From positions 62,001-126,000 of the forward strand of contig VCJN01001453.1 in assembly GCA_006384855.1 (NCBI GenBank): 64,000 nucleotides of DNA, read 5' to 3'. Under the pieces are notes generated by a model. That model did not search any database. It had not been told where the DNA came from and saw only the letters and a program-made list of their open reading frames with translations. The position numbers and the translations under genes are program-made. Each line of letters starts with the position of its first letter. The first letter of the stretch is position 1. The stretch is from Tetraselmis striata (lineage: Eukaryota > Chlorophyta > Chlorodendrophyceae > Chlorodendrales > Chlorodendraceae). Below are positions 42,060 to 54,600 of the stretch, one piece after another.

Positions 42060-43200
42060 AAAACGCGCACCTACGAACACCACCTACCGCCTACCACCTA
42101 CCGTACCACCTACATCCGCCCACACCTCCGCCCGTCGTGCCGCACATCGCGGCACACCGCGGGGTCAGCGGTCAGCGATGTGCGGTCAGCGATGTGCGGC
42201 GATGTGCAATGAGTGCGTACATCCGCCTGTACTTAGCCCGGGTGCTCCGCGTCGGAGGGCGACACGCGAGCCCGCGTGCGCATATCAATTTGATGAAATT
42301 ATGGAAACGAGAAATTCATATAGTACTTTACAGGTCGCGCGCGATAGTCGTCGCTACTGGGTATGAAATCCACGTCCCTCGTCCGTCCCGTATCGTCCCC
42401 GTATGTCGTCGTTCGTCACCAGTAGGGCACATTTACGTCACATCTGAATCCTCCGCGGCAGTGGCAGCACGGGCGGGGCCAAGGCTACCAAGGCGCCACG
42501 CGTGCACGATCCCCGCCCCCATCCCCAGCCGGGGGTGGAGGCGGAGGAAGGGCCCGCGATTCCGAGGGCCGAGGACGGTCGTCGGGCCAGCCCAGGCGGC
42601 GGTGGGTGGGTGGGAAATGCAGTGATGCGACGACTACGCAGGCTAGCTCTCACGGCCCGGCCGGTCTCGAGCCGCCGACTTGCATAATATTTAACTTCTT
42701 CGTTACAGGGAGTACTTACATTGCATAATATTCGTACTGTAATACTGTACAGGTATTTTCTAATTCTGGGGAACTGCCCTTTTTGTAATTCACACAGGTA
42801 GTCACTCGCTCTACCAGTCTACCACTACTATCACCCTTTTTGTAATTCACAACCAGTGTAGACTGCCAATGTACCACTACTGACCGGCGCCCCGCGCGGC
42901 AGTCAGCGCGCAAAGTACGGGTACGAGTACCAGTACTACTACCAGTACCGCGTAATAGAATAATAGGTCCGTATAGCCAGGTCACGCACGGGGTGCGCGT
43001 GCTGTGCTCAGAGTGTGCCGCCACCAGTCACCAGTCGGAGCTCCCGTGGCAGCGGCCATCTCGCCAACTGGTGAGCTGCCTGCAAGCTGTATGCGGTGCT
43101 GGTTATTGACAGGGTGAGGTCGGGCACCCTTGTGTGAGATGATTCCGGCACCCTTGTGTGAGATGATTCCGGTATAGCAGCGGCAGCAACAAGATCGAAG
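42060..43200. other. Intergenic, repeats and promoter side of the RING-CH gene
   Basis: Contains CTACCGCCTACCACC-like runs (42070-42115), GCGATGTGCGG repeats (42170-42205) and the second copy of the 150-bp dispersed repeat (42447-42593). A duplicated TCACCCTTTTTGTAATTCAC-like motif lies at 42775 and 42832, and a 27-bp direct repeat (CGGGCACCCTTGTGTGAGAT, then CGGCACCC) at 43112-43170. Confidence 0.45.
42447..42593 (+). repeat. Dispersed repeat, copy 2
   Basis: Same-orientation partner of 4755-4905. Confidence 0.75.
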
Positions 43201-43261
43201 TACCGCAAGAGTGTGGCAGCAGGGCACACTCCTACAGTATTGTCAACGTCCCCCCGCAGCG

Positions 43262-44359
43262 ATGGCTTTCCGGCCGCTCTTGTCCGACGACCCTCATTGT
43301 GGCGCGTCCCGATTCGCGGCGCCTGACCACAACGCGGCAGATGTCGAGCCGAGATGCTGCCGCATCTGCCTTGAGGAGGACGGTCACGACCTGATCGCCC
43401 CCTGCCGCTGCGCCGGCACTGTCCGCTGGGTCCACCGCTCCTGCCTTGACCGATGGCGCGCGACCTCCGAGGACCGCGCCTTCTCGCGGTGCACGGAGTG
43501 CCTGGCCCCGTACGCCCTTGTAGCAGCCAACCCCCCGCATGCCTCACGCCCCTGGCGCCGTGAGAGGTTTGTCGCGCTCGTGCTGCGCGACTTTTCAGCG
43601 GGCTTCCTGTTTGTGCAAGTGGTCCTGGGTGCGGTTGGGTTTCTGCTCCGCGCGTGGGATCGCTCGCTCCCCGAGAAAGCCGACGGCGGCCGGCCGGTGC
43701 TGTCGCTCTTCGGCAGCGGCTGTACCGACGCCGACCGTACAAGCGGCCGAGGCGACTTCTTCTGCCACCACACGCTATCCGCCTACTATCTTGCGGCACT
43801 CGCTCTGGCCCTCGTCGTCTTGGGCCTTCTCACGCTCATATACGCGCTGTGCCGTGGACTAGATCCCTACGAGGCGCAACTGGCACGAGAGGCCAGCCGA
43901 GACGCGTGCCCCTGCGGTTGTATCGTGCCGGATTGCTCTGCCAATTGCTGCTCGGATTGCAGTCGCGCTGGAACTGCGGATTGCAGCGGAGGAGGGTGTG
44001 ACGATGCCCACGCGCTGCTGGTGGGCTTGGCCGTGATGATGCTGGTCGTACTGCTCGTCACTGGCATACTAATCGCGGTCATCATAGTGGCGGCCACAAT
44101 CCAACGCATCGTCCAACGCCATCTCTACGTCCTCAAGAAGAAACAATTATCCCAGGACTATGTGGTTGCCGACCTGAGCGGCTTAGGGGCACCACCGCAC
44201 CATCGCCGCTCTGCCGCGGAGGCTTGCGATATTGAGGCAGCGCCATCGGCACCGCTCATGAGTGCCGCTGGCAGCACCACAGGCAGCTGCAATATCACTT
44301 CGCAGTCTGAGTTGGGAGCCAATCAGGCACGCCACCTGCGTAAGCTTGGACTGCTGTAG
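43262..44359 (+). CDS. RING-CH (MARCH-like) membrane E3 ubiquitin ligase
   Basis: RING-CH proteins are membrane-bound E3 ligases that recruit E2 enzymes to ubiquitylate membrane proteins. This intronless frame gives 365 residues from the ATG at 43262; an in-frame ATG at 43211 exists but reads through probable leader. The RINGv finger is C33-x2-C36, C48-x-C50, H58-x2-C61, C77-x2-C80, the full C4HC3 set, with the typical APCRCAGTVRWVH. Hydrophobic segments follow at about residues 105-130 and 165-190 (YYLAALALALVVLGLLTLIY). Then comes a Cys-rich loop (CPCGCIVPDCSANCCSDC) and a third long segment (LLVGLAVMMLVVLLVTGILI), ending in QRHLYVLKKKQLSQDYVV, a tail also seen in plant RING-CH proteins. 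The stop is TAG and a TGTAA signal lies at about 44537. The Cys-rich loop between TM segments is unusual. Confidence 0.9.
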   Translation: MAFRPLLSDDPHCGASRFAAPDHNAADVEPRCCRICLEEDGHDLIAPCRCAGTVRWVHRSCLDRWRATSEDRAFSRCTECLAPYALVAANPPHASRPWRRERFVALVLRDFSAGFLFVQVVLGAVGFLLRAWDRSLPEKADGGRPVLSLFGSGCTDADRTSGRGDFFCHHTLSAYYLAALALALVVLGLLTLIYALCRGLDPYEAQLAREASRDACPCGCIVPDCSANCCSDCSRAGTADCSGGGCDDAHALLVGLAVMMLVVLLVTGILIAVIIVAATIQRIVQRHLYVLKKKQLSQDYVVADLSGLGAPPHHRRSAAEACDIEAAPSAPLMSAAGSTTGSCNITSQSELGANQARHLRKLGLL

Positions 44360-47300
44360 GCTCTCAACGGCCTTCCCAACACGGAGAACCATGGGGTGGA
44401 GCTGCTATTTCGTCCCTTGCGGCCCTTGATGTCACATCTGGAGGGAAAGATGTATATGATCTTAATATTAGCACATGTGACCCTTTAGTACTTGCGGAAA
44501 TGCGCCATCACCGCCGAGTCTCCTGCACTTTTCAATGTAAATGACAATCAAGCAGGCAGGTCCCATTGGACTTTCAGTGCTCGACACTCATCGACTGGCT
44601 AGGCGACATTGTGATGATAAGACGACAACTTTGCTGACAGTGCCCATACGGCATTTTTAGTTACACATTAATTCTTGACAGCATCAATTGCGAAGGTGAT
44701 AACAAAATGCTGTCAATTCTGTATCGCATTCGGATAATGTTCCTTTGGAAGCTGACCCCTAAACCTTCAACGATCTACGCTCCTAAGCCCCACCACCCCT
44801 CCTCCATCTCCTCTCCTTCCGTCCCAAAGTTCCCCCATCCGCCACTACCCTTTACCAGCATCATCAAGAGCATGGGAACTTATCGATCGCCGGTTGGGCC
44901 CAGCACTTGAAACCGACACCGGTTGTGGTGGGTCCTTATTCCCCTTTGTTCCCTTCATAGATGCCGCTGTATCAATTGCGTTGACATGCGCTAGCAGCCC
45001 GTGGCGCCTTTCATTTTATTGGCCGTGCTGCTTTTTACATGGTCCGGATCATTCCACAGGGTGCTGTACCCCTACACGTCGTGTCCCAAGTCGCATGGCA
45101 TCCGCATCCTCAGGCACATGTTCAACAATAATGACGGAAGCCTTGACGTTCTTTGTCCACTTGACTCATGTCGTTAGCGACGAGGCATATCGAACTGTTT
45201 GCGAAAAAGAGTTGAATACTTTGGCATGCTCAAGAGAAGATGAAAGCATCCCAGTACGGAGTCAGCATATCGCTGTAGTTTCAGTTCTCTCTTGTCAGTC
45301 AAGATTTCCAACAGCGCTGACACTGTATTAGTCTCAATACCTTTCATTGGAAATGCCCTTTGCTGACCGTGGCGATAGCTTTCCTGCAAGCAAAGCTTGA
45401 AAGGGAAGACCACATGAATGCAACCGCTACACACGCACACTGGAGTAAGCAAGTAAGTGTTTCTTGATAGTTAGTCTCAGACCCTCAGACCGTGGTCTTC
45501 TTTCACCGTACCATCAAACAGCCCCCCTCCCCTTGAGCTTGTGGGCACTGCGCCTATTTTGTCTGTATCAGCTTGTAGAGGTATGGTATCCGCGCCGTCG
45601 ATGCGGTGCATCCCATATTAAATTAAAATATGTATATACTGCCTTGGGCCCGAAGAACTTCATGGGATAAAGTGCGTGGATACTGACAATGACCATCTAT
45701 TACATACATTATCTTGACCTCATTCAGAGGATTGCATGCTATGGGCAATGCCACCCTCCCGGTACAAGCCAACCCTATGCAAATTCATGCCAGTCGGGCC
45801 GTGAGACAGCTGGCATGATTCGCCCAGAAATTAAATTATAAGAATTTCAATTTCAACACACACATTACGTCTGCGCATCCGGACTGCTGTTTCATTGACC
45901 TGGCATCCTGGACAGCGATAGGTGGCCCAACTCTATTGGGCGACTGCACTGCGTGGGGTTAGTTCCTTTCAAGTTGCAATTTTGATCTACTCTCGACTAC
46001 CCTTCGACATCTGCTTCATTCTTGAATAGTTGCCGATGAGCAAATTTCAGGCACTCTAGGCAAGTCGCTCGGGAAGCTTGCATGCGAGAGATTGGCAAGT
46101 TATATAGGAATCTGTATATATATGAGCCATTACTGTCGAATTGTCTGAAATATATCTATATTCACTGCCGCGTGTACCGCCGATACAGTAGCGCAGACTG
46201 AGGGGCTCGGGTGATATCCGTTTGCCAAACTGCCAGCAGTTGTATTCTTGAAACATGATATAACACAAGAGACAAGCATGCCGAGTATTAATATGGTAAC
46301 GTATCACGCATGATGAAGTGTTACGATGCCTCATATTATGTTGTTTTAGGGGTGTGTGGATGGGATACCCACCAGGCACTTGTTATTGCAGTATCTCAAT
46401 ATCAGTTATGCTGATATATAACTACATATGATATATAGCAGCATAACTAAATATGATATATGTCAGCATACGAATAGCTGACAAGTGGTCGCTGCTGCAT
46501 TGCTACGACAAAAGGATCATGCCAAAGGCTCACTGTGCTTTGCTTCATGATTGTAACAGCAGACCTGTCGCCGCCAGACAGGTCGTTGCTTATTCCCTGG
46601 AATACTGCATTTACCACCGCAAAAGGCTGCGGTGGAGGTGGTTCTTCAAGGGTACCTGTAGCGACCAGTTTTAGAAATGTCGTCGTCAGGGAAGAAAGAA
46701 AGAAACAAAGCAAACGACGGTCAGGCTTTGCCGCTACCTGTCCGCCAGCCCAATCCAAGCCAGGCAGGGCGTCATAATGACGTCAGATCAGGGTCAGACG
46801 CATTTGTTCGACGACGACGCGGCGGCATATAAAAAAAGGATTAGCGACTGTTTCCCGGACAATATACATGAGCTATAGCTGCAAAAGGCGATCAGGAAAC
46901 CACCCGAAAAGGCAATAGAGAACGTCCACTACACCAATTTCTCGGACAATATCCCTCGACAGCGCATATTATCAGTATCACACGATGTTGTACCAGGTTG
47001 TACGTAGTTGTGCTGCGGCACGCGTTGCGGGCTAACGGTTGATGGATATAAATATTCTCGATGTGTATTCGTATATATCTCGATAATTCAACGAAAATAT
47101 ACCGCGGTATATTATCGAAGCGGCGGCCGAATCAGCGCGGCGCGCGAGCTAATAGGCGAGGCTGTACCGGTACGAGTACATGGATTCGAACCGCCAGCGA
47201 TTATTTGTGCTGCTGAATAACACGACGACGATTATGGACGAGATTGTCGATACTTGATATTGATTGATACTTGTCGCTATAGTTTCTTAGGGATTACCGT

Positions 47301-47561
47301 GACGGATGATGAGGACCAGCAGCAGCCAAAGTCCGCTACTGGTCGTACCAGAAGGAACCGTCCCGCTACCCGTACCCGTTAGGATTACCCGTCGTATAAC
47401 CGATGCTGGGCGCCAAACCGATGACAGCACAGCACGAGACAGTGGGGGGAGGGGAACGGGTAAAAGAGGCGTCTTACCAGTGGTCACATCACTAGCGCGT
47501 CGTCACAACCTTTCGGTATAGTTACACCCACCTCGCTTGCGCTGCTCGCCAACATCCAGCC
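44360..47561. other. AT-richer intergenic region
   Basis: No supported gene. A minus-strand frame at 45452-45174 (TVSALLEILTDKRELKLQRY) has coding character but no motif or splice context. TATA-like and ATATAT stretches are frequent (46080-46160, 46415-46460). The last ~400 bp should include the promoter of the TEM7-like gene. No G/C tract is present, unlike the neighbouring regions. Confidence 0.4.
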
Positions 47562-50500
47562 ATGACAGGTATCCGTGGCGCCACTTTAGTGGTGATCGCC
47601 CTCCTTGTTGCCGCCAGTGCCTCGCGCGTCGAGGCCGGTCGCAGTCTACAAGCCACGACACTCGATGCGGTGCTGTCCGGCGAGGCCGTCGGCGCCGCCG
47701 CCGAATATGAGCGACGCGCCGGTTTCGACCTCGAGCGCTCCTCCCTCACATTTCAGGCGCCGGGCCACGCGCCCTGCATCGCCACCACGAGCGTAGAGCG
47801 CTTCCCTGTAGACCCTCGTGGCGGTCAGGCGCTGGCCTTTGAGTCTACCTACTACTCTGAGGAGATGCGCTTCACCGGCGGCTTCACCTTCCCGTGGATG
47901 GGCGTCCGCTACGCCAACGCCTTCGTCAGCCGGCAAGGCTTCATCACCTTCGACACGACCGGCCACCACGCCCGGACGGGAACCCTGGAGCGGCACTGGC
48001 AGGACGCACGCGTGTCTGTGCTGTTTGCCGAACTCCGGATGACCGCGGCCTCTATCATCAGCTGGCGCCAGCTGGACACCGCGGTGGTGGTCACCTGGCA
48101 GAACGTGGGCGAGTCCGACTTCCAGGCGGTGCTACACGCCGATGGCGCCATCACCTTTACCTATCTTCGCGTCGGTTTCGACGGCCACAAGGTCCCCCCC
48201 CCCCCCCCCCCACCCCCTGCCTATTCTCTCCCTCTGCCGGCCACTCCCTGGAAGATCATTTTCACACCACGGTTAGCTGGAAAAATCCGACCGTCTATGT
48301 CGAGCTGGCGGAGCTGCCTTTGACGGCCTCTGTGGTGCAGGTTGTCGGCCTGTCCACTGGGGAGGAAGGGACGCTGGTAGACCTCTCGGCCTCAAATGCC
48401 TGCAGCCCCTTAATGGAGCAGGTCGGTGCACCGGGCGCAATCCGTGGATACGGCCGTGTGTTCGAGTCCGGCTACGATTTGGAGCACACGGAGCTGGTGT
48501 TCGCCGGACCTGAGTACCAGCCCTGCGTGACGCGGGATGTTAAGCAGTTCCCGGTGGACCCGCTGGGTGGGGAGGCGATCCTCTTCCAGCACTCCTGGGA
48601 CTCTGCGGCTGAGGTTCGCTTCGAGGACGGGTTCCGCTTTCCGTTCGGCGGCGTGAACTACACAACCGCCTACATCAACTACAACGGTATGCTGCTAGTC
48701 GACCTGCCTGATAGATATACAGATACAGATGATGACATACTGATCGGCCTTATTTTGAGCCACCTGCCGAGCTGAAAATAAATATGTATATAGTGCCGCA
48801 CTTCCTGCCCGCCACCTTTCGCCTCTAACCACTGGCTCGTGAACACGGCAGGCTTTGTCACCTTCGACGAGCCCGACACTGAGGTGGCTCCCTCTCTGAG
48901 ATCACACTTCATGCGTACGCGCGTGTCCGTGCTCTACGGCTCCTACAACCTGGACCTCGCCGACTCGCTCGTGTCCTGGCAGCAGCGAGCGGACCGCGTG
49001 GCGATCACCTTCCAGGCCGTAGGCGGCTCCGACTTCCAGTTGTCGCTGCACGCCGATGGGCGCATCAGCATGACATATCTCGATGTTCAGGATCCGCGGA
49101 ACGAGATGGTGGTCGGCGTGTCCACTGGCGCTGTCGGCTCGGGGTCGAGCGACGTGGTGCCATGCGGAGCTGGCCAGGCGCCCGTGGCGGGCGCGGCATC
49201 TCGTAGCGTGCCCGGTGTGTCTCAGGCATTCGCCGACGGCTTCGACCTCGAGGGCTCTGTGGTGATGTTCTCGGGGCCGGACTACACACCCTGCATCGCG
49301 TACGGGGTGGCCGACTTCCCGGTCGACCCCGCGGGCGGCAGCGTTCTTCCGTTCAGGCACAGCTGGGACACGGTCATGGAGGTCCGCTTCACCGGCGGCT
49401 TCAGGTTTCCCTTCGGCGGCGCCTTCTACACCTCCGCGTACGTGAACTATAAGGGTTTCCTAACCTTCGACGACCCGGACGAAGGCGACTTCCCCAGCCT
49501 GCGCGACCACTTCCTACGCCCGCGCATCTCCGTCCTGTACAGCAACCTCCAGCTCAGTAACGAAGAGACGATTATCAGCTGGAAGCAGGCCGATGACCAC
49601 GTTACCTTTACCTTTGTCGGGATGTCGGAGTCCGACTTCCAGTTGACGCTGTACGCCGACGGCAGCGTGTCGATGTACTACCTTAAGGTCGCCGACTCGT
49701 CCGCTGTCAAGATTGTGGGCATCTCTACCGGCGTGACCGGCCGCGTCACGCAGCACCTGTCGACGGTGTCTGCCAACATGAAGGACGGCGCGGGGTCGCT
49801 TTGTCACGAGTCTCTGTCGGCGGCGCTTAGCTCAACGGCGGAGGCTGCGGCCCCCGCTGGCTCTGCAGAGATCTACCTCAGCGGCTTTGACATGGAGCAC
49901 ACCGAGCTGAGCTTTGCGGCGCCCGACTATACGCAGCCCTGCGCCTCCTGGGACGTGCAGGCCTTCCCGGTCGACCCACGTGGCGGCACTGTCATGCCCT
50001 TCCAGCACAGTTGGACCGAATTCCAGCACATCCGCTTTGCCCGCGGCTTCCGCTTCCCCTTTGCCGGCCGCATGTACAGCTCCGCGTACATCAACCGCAA
50101 GGGCTTCATCACCTTCGACTCCGAAGACACCGACTACAGCCCCAGCCTGCGCTCCCACTTTGTGAGCGCGCGCATCTCTGCGCTGTACAGCAACCTGCAG
50201 ATTGAGATTGACTCCGTCGTCAGCTGGAAGCAGGTCGGCACAGAGCGCGTTGCCATCACCTTCCAGAGCGTCTCGGGCTCCAACTTCCAGGTCAACCTGC
50301 TGGCGGACGGCAGCGTGACCATGACCTATCTGACTGTCACCATCGGGCGCGATGTGGCCGTGGTGGGCGTGTCGTTGGGCAGCGCCGGCAAGGTGCTGGA
50401 CATGTCGGAAGCCGCCACCTGCCCTGCCGCCGCGGCGCCGCTCACATCCGACGCCGTGCCGATGACAGGCATGGCACAGGTCTTCGAGGGCGACGCCTTT

Positions 50501-51206
50501 AACCTGGAGCACACCACGCTAACGCTGTCCCGCGTCAACGGCGAGCTGGTGGCCTGCACCAGCGTGGACATCGACGGCCTGCCGGTGGACCCCGCGGGCG
50601 GCAGCCCCATTGTGCTGGACCCCTACGACGACGCGCCCAGCCAGGTCAACTTCCGCGACGGCTTCAAGTTCCCCTTCATGGGCCGCATGCACTCCTCCGT
50701 CTTCGTCAGCCGCAAGGGCTTCATCGCCTTCAGCCCGGAGGACACCGAGACCTTCCCCTCGCTGCGCTCCCACTTCGCCCACCCGCGCGTCTCCGCGCTC
50801 TACACCGACCTCCGCCCCAGCCGCGCGGAGCTGGAGACAGCCATCAGCTGGAAGCAGCTGTCGCGCAGCGCGGCGGTGACGTGGGGCGGTGTGGGCGGCA
50901 ACGAGTTCCAGGCGCTGCTGCACGAGGACGGCACCATCCAGCTGAGCTACCTCACCGTTGGCGCCACCAGCGCGGCCGTGGTTGGCGTGTCCCAGGGCGC
51001 ACTGGGCGGCGTGGCCGACCTGTCTGGCGCCCCCTCCTGCGAGTACCGCTCACGCTCCATTGAGCTGGCGTGCCCGGCCGGGGAGATGGACCACCAGTGC
51101 CGTGACGGCCGACGGGCTGGAGATGCGCTGCAGCGACGGCAGCTCCCTGATCTGCCAGCTGGACGGCGGCGCTGCGTCATGCACCGTGCGCAGCAAGCAT
51201 GTCTGA
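47562..51206 (+). CDS. Secreted protein with five TEM7/plexin-domain-like repeats
   Basis: MTGIRGATLVVIALLVAASA is a clear signal peptide. Exons 47562-48191, 48341-48686 and 48852 onward splice in phase (0, then 1). Five repeats of about 190 residues follow. Each has FPVDPxGG, then RFxxGFRFPFxG, an SAY(V/I)N-x-x-GF(I/V)TFD strand, SLRxHF, RxSxLY, ISWKQ, SDFQxxLxxDG and a VVGVSxG end. The pattern F-PFxG / GFI / W / FQ-L-DG-I matches the beta-sandwich of TEM7 (PLXDC) and nidogen-like domains, suggesting an extracellular or wall protein. Ligand and role are unknown. Near 51090 the frame of the repeats runs on to 51574, but a shifted frame reads LEMRCSDGSSLICQLDGG and ends in TGA at 51206, followed by TGTAA at about 51441. 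A small intron or a single-base error is likely there. Exon 1 is followed directly by an 18-C tract after GT. Confidence 0.8.
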
Positions 51207-51579
51207 GGGGCTGCATGATGCCGGCACTGCAAGTGCACCGATGCGCAGCTAGCAACGCCGCTGACAACGGTCATTGCCGGTGCGCTCGTCAGTGCCAGCA
51301 GGTCATGCCCAAACCCAAGCTATACGCTGTCTCTCCCCTCGCACGCTCAGCACACTCCCATACACCGTACATAGATTGCACCCCACTACCTGCGCCAGGG
51401 TGGCCGCCCCGGACGCACTCCCTTTTTGCCCCGTTGAAACATGTAAGCATCAATCACTACTGCCATGGAAGCCGCTGTAGCCTGTTCGAAGGCGCGGATA
51501 CTACCCAATGGCATGGCCAGCCCGGTTCTCGGCCGCTAATTATCGTCAGCTGTTGGTATGCTACCAGCCTGTGAATCAT

Positions 51580-51591
51580 GCTTGTGGTGCA

Positions 51592-51622
<31 letters not shown>

Positions 51623-54600
51623 CACGGGATGGGACGGATGAATGCCGGGCGATGACATGATAGACCGTTTTGGCGGCCCGGAAGAGTTGAGAAAACAGTG
51701 ATATAGCCCACCATATAATATGCCCACATATATATATTTGTGTGTTTCTTCATAAACATAGCGACTATATACACCCCTGCACATAAGTTTGGGGTCCCTT
51801 TTCGGCAGTCTCAAGACTTCACAAGTCTCGGGTACCTGAACGTAGGGTATATGAGATAAAACTCTGGAATCTCAGAGGGTTTTATAAAACCTGAATGACG
51901 AGTGGCTCAAACCGAAGCTTTTAAGACCTTTGACTAGGGTGTCACGCTGCACTTGGTGCGTGGATGGGCGCCGCCTGCAACTGCTCCAAAACCGGGGTCG
52001 GTATCACGCACACGCCGACGCGCGTGAATAGACAACCACACGGCGAGATGGCCATGAACGCGTGAGGAAACACATTGGTGAGGGGCTCGGGTGCATTTGG
52101 TTGGGGTGCAGCCGTGTGGGTGGCTGCTAGTACATGTTGCGTTGCGATACTGGCGTGGCATCAGTGTCGGCCACGCTCAGCAACACCCCCTTGGCTTTAA
52201 AACGCTTTAACTCCTCAGGGTTTGCTCAGAAAAACTTTTTAAAAATACCACGCGATTCCTCGTTCAAATCTGCGTCGTAACAATCTTCCAAAATCAAAAA
52301 AACGATCTTTCGGTCTCCGGAAACAAATCCCCAAAGATGATCATCCAAGTTGCCCCTCACTGCCTCATGTGCCCACCCATATCGGGCTCGTGGTTTTGCG
52401 CCAAGTGCGTGTCTAAGCCCCATACTCAGTTGCGCGAGAGCGTTACGTATGTGGATGACCACGGACCACCAACACTTGGCATGTGCCACCTCCTAGCGAT
52501 ACACACATCTACCAGCCAAAATGCCATTTTCCACAGCATTTTTCAAGGAATTTCATATTAATCGAAATCCACGCCCCTACCGCGCCACCCCGCCCACGAA
52601 ACGGTGCAACTGGCATTCTACCACGCGCCCCCATAGTAGAGCATTGCCCTACACCAAGGGGGCCATCGAGCGCCTCTCCTACGTGCGGTCGCCACAGAAA
52701 CAGCAGCATTTTCACCCCAAAACTGATCCCCAGAGTGGCCAACTTGTCGCTGGGGTGTCACGACGTGCCTATAGCGACATGCTTTCAGTGGCCTACACGC
52801 ACGGTGTGTGCAAATTATGCCAAGGGCTGTATCCACCGAGTTTGGTGCGACGAGTGCCGCTATTTCCATAGGTTTGGACGGTTGGCGCAACCCACAACTT
52901 TCTGGCGCCAACGCATCATGCACTGATTTCGCGTTTTTGAAAGGGCGCCCACAAATGGTCGTGTTGTCGCGCGGGTGGGTATAAAGCGCACAATAGGCGT
53001 TGATTCGCCCGAACTATTCCCACTGTAGTTAGCATGTATGCACATGCAGCCGGCGTTATCCTCGCCCATGCATGCGCTTGGCGATCGAAAATGCAAAACC
53101 CGGACTTATGTGGAGGGGTGTATGTATATAATGCGCTCTTGTAATTTTGTGGGCTGGTGTAAAAGTGTTATTATAAAATCGGCGCGGCGGCGCTGTTCAG
53201 CAATCACGGACGGTGTAAGTAATACAGCAGCCCACAGAAGTCTTTGCATGTTTTTATGGGTATGATTTGGGTTTGGTCGCCTCTAGTCGGTAAACCCACG
53301 CATAGTCTACGCCGTTGCAGCTGTTGCGAGGATAACCATGAAAGAGCGTGCACATGGTGTGCCAGGGCCAATGCGACGTTGCGCGTGGCGCGCGCGTCGC
53401 ATGTTATGCGGCACTACCAGTGTAACAAGTGCTGCACGGCCGGGCTGTGAACGGTTTGGGCGCACGGCACGCCGACATTTGGGCATTAAGAACCGTGTTT
53501 TCTCCCATGGTCGCCGAGATACATGTCCTGGCCACCTACCCCATGCCGCGCGGCGCATGGTTTGGAGTCTATGGTCAGCTAGCGGGCTACATGTGACATT
53601 CGCAAACTGGCCGTTCGCCCTGCAAGAAGCAGTAATATTGCAATCACGTTTTAATTCATAACATTTCGGCGTTGTATCAGATTGGGCTGCAAATCAGTGA
53701 AATGGAAGCCCGTGACCTGCGCTTTCCAACGCACTATATTTCAGCCCAATCTGATAAAATGCCGAAATGTTATGGCCTGTCGAAGGTACCCCCCCCCCCC
53801 CCCCCCCCCCCCTGTTCTGGTATCCCAGCCAGCCCACTCACTGTGGATGGGGGCGCATGATGGGGGCATGTAATGTGCCCTTCCACGCAAGCTCCCAGGC
53901 GCGAGGACCCCTTTGATAGGTCTCCACGTCGCGCGGACCCCGTCATCAATTTGGCTTTGGATGATGGGTGACATGTGTGACAACATGCGCGCAGACCTGT
54001 GCAGCAGTGGCGACAGTGCTGCCGAGGGGGTCAGCCCGCGCTTAGCCTACGGTGCGGGCGGTATAATAAGCATGCACCTATGGAATCGAAGGCACTTTTT
54101 GTGTGCTACTTTCACCCAGCGAGGCGCGGCCAACGGCGCTTATCTTGCAGCTTGGAAAAATGTGGGATGACTGGCCCCATCACGACGATGGGATTACTGG
54201 CACACTCTCATAGAAATACCATGCATTGCATCGGTAGCGTGCATGGGTTGGGCTCAATCTCGGTGGTCTTACGGCGCATGCATCCGGCAGTGCGCGGGCA
54301 TATGCGAAGGATGGTAGCTACGCCGCGAACAAGTTGCCCCCTATTCATCGCCCGTTTTTTCTGTGGTTTTAGCCATGTGCCAAGCAATGCCATTGCCGAA
54401 GAACAATTCTAAAAGTGCGATAACCGGGAGAAACGGCTGCCCCCTTGGCGTAGGAGGCTTGCATACACTGGATTACAAGGCTCCATGGCCCCGTGGCCCC
54501 ATGGCTTGGGCACCGAGGCGAGGATACGCGCGGATTTCTATGTGCAAAGACTTGTGTGGACTGGTGTATAATTATCATTAGTTACGACAGCAGGGCCTGC

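Noticed and set aside
47176-47205. Reverse-strand GGTTCGAATCC, a perfect B-box match
   Set aside because: The surrounding T-stem does not pair and no A box, D-arm or anticodon arm is present.
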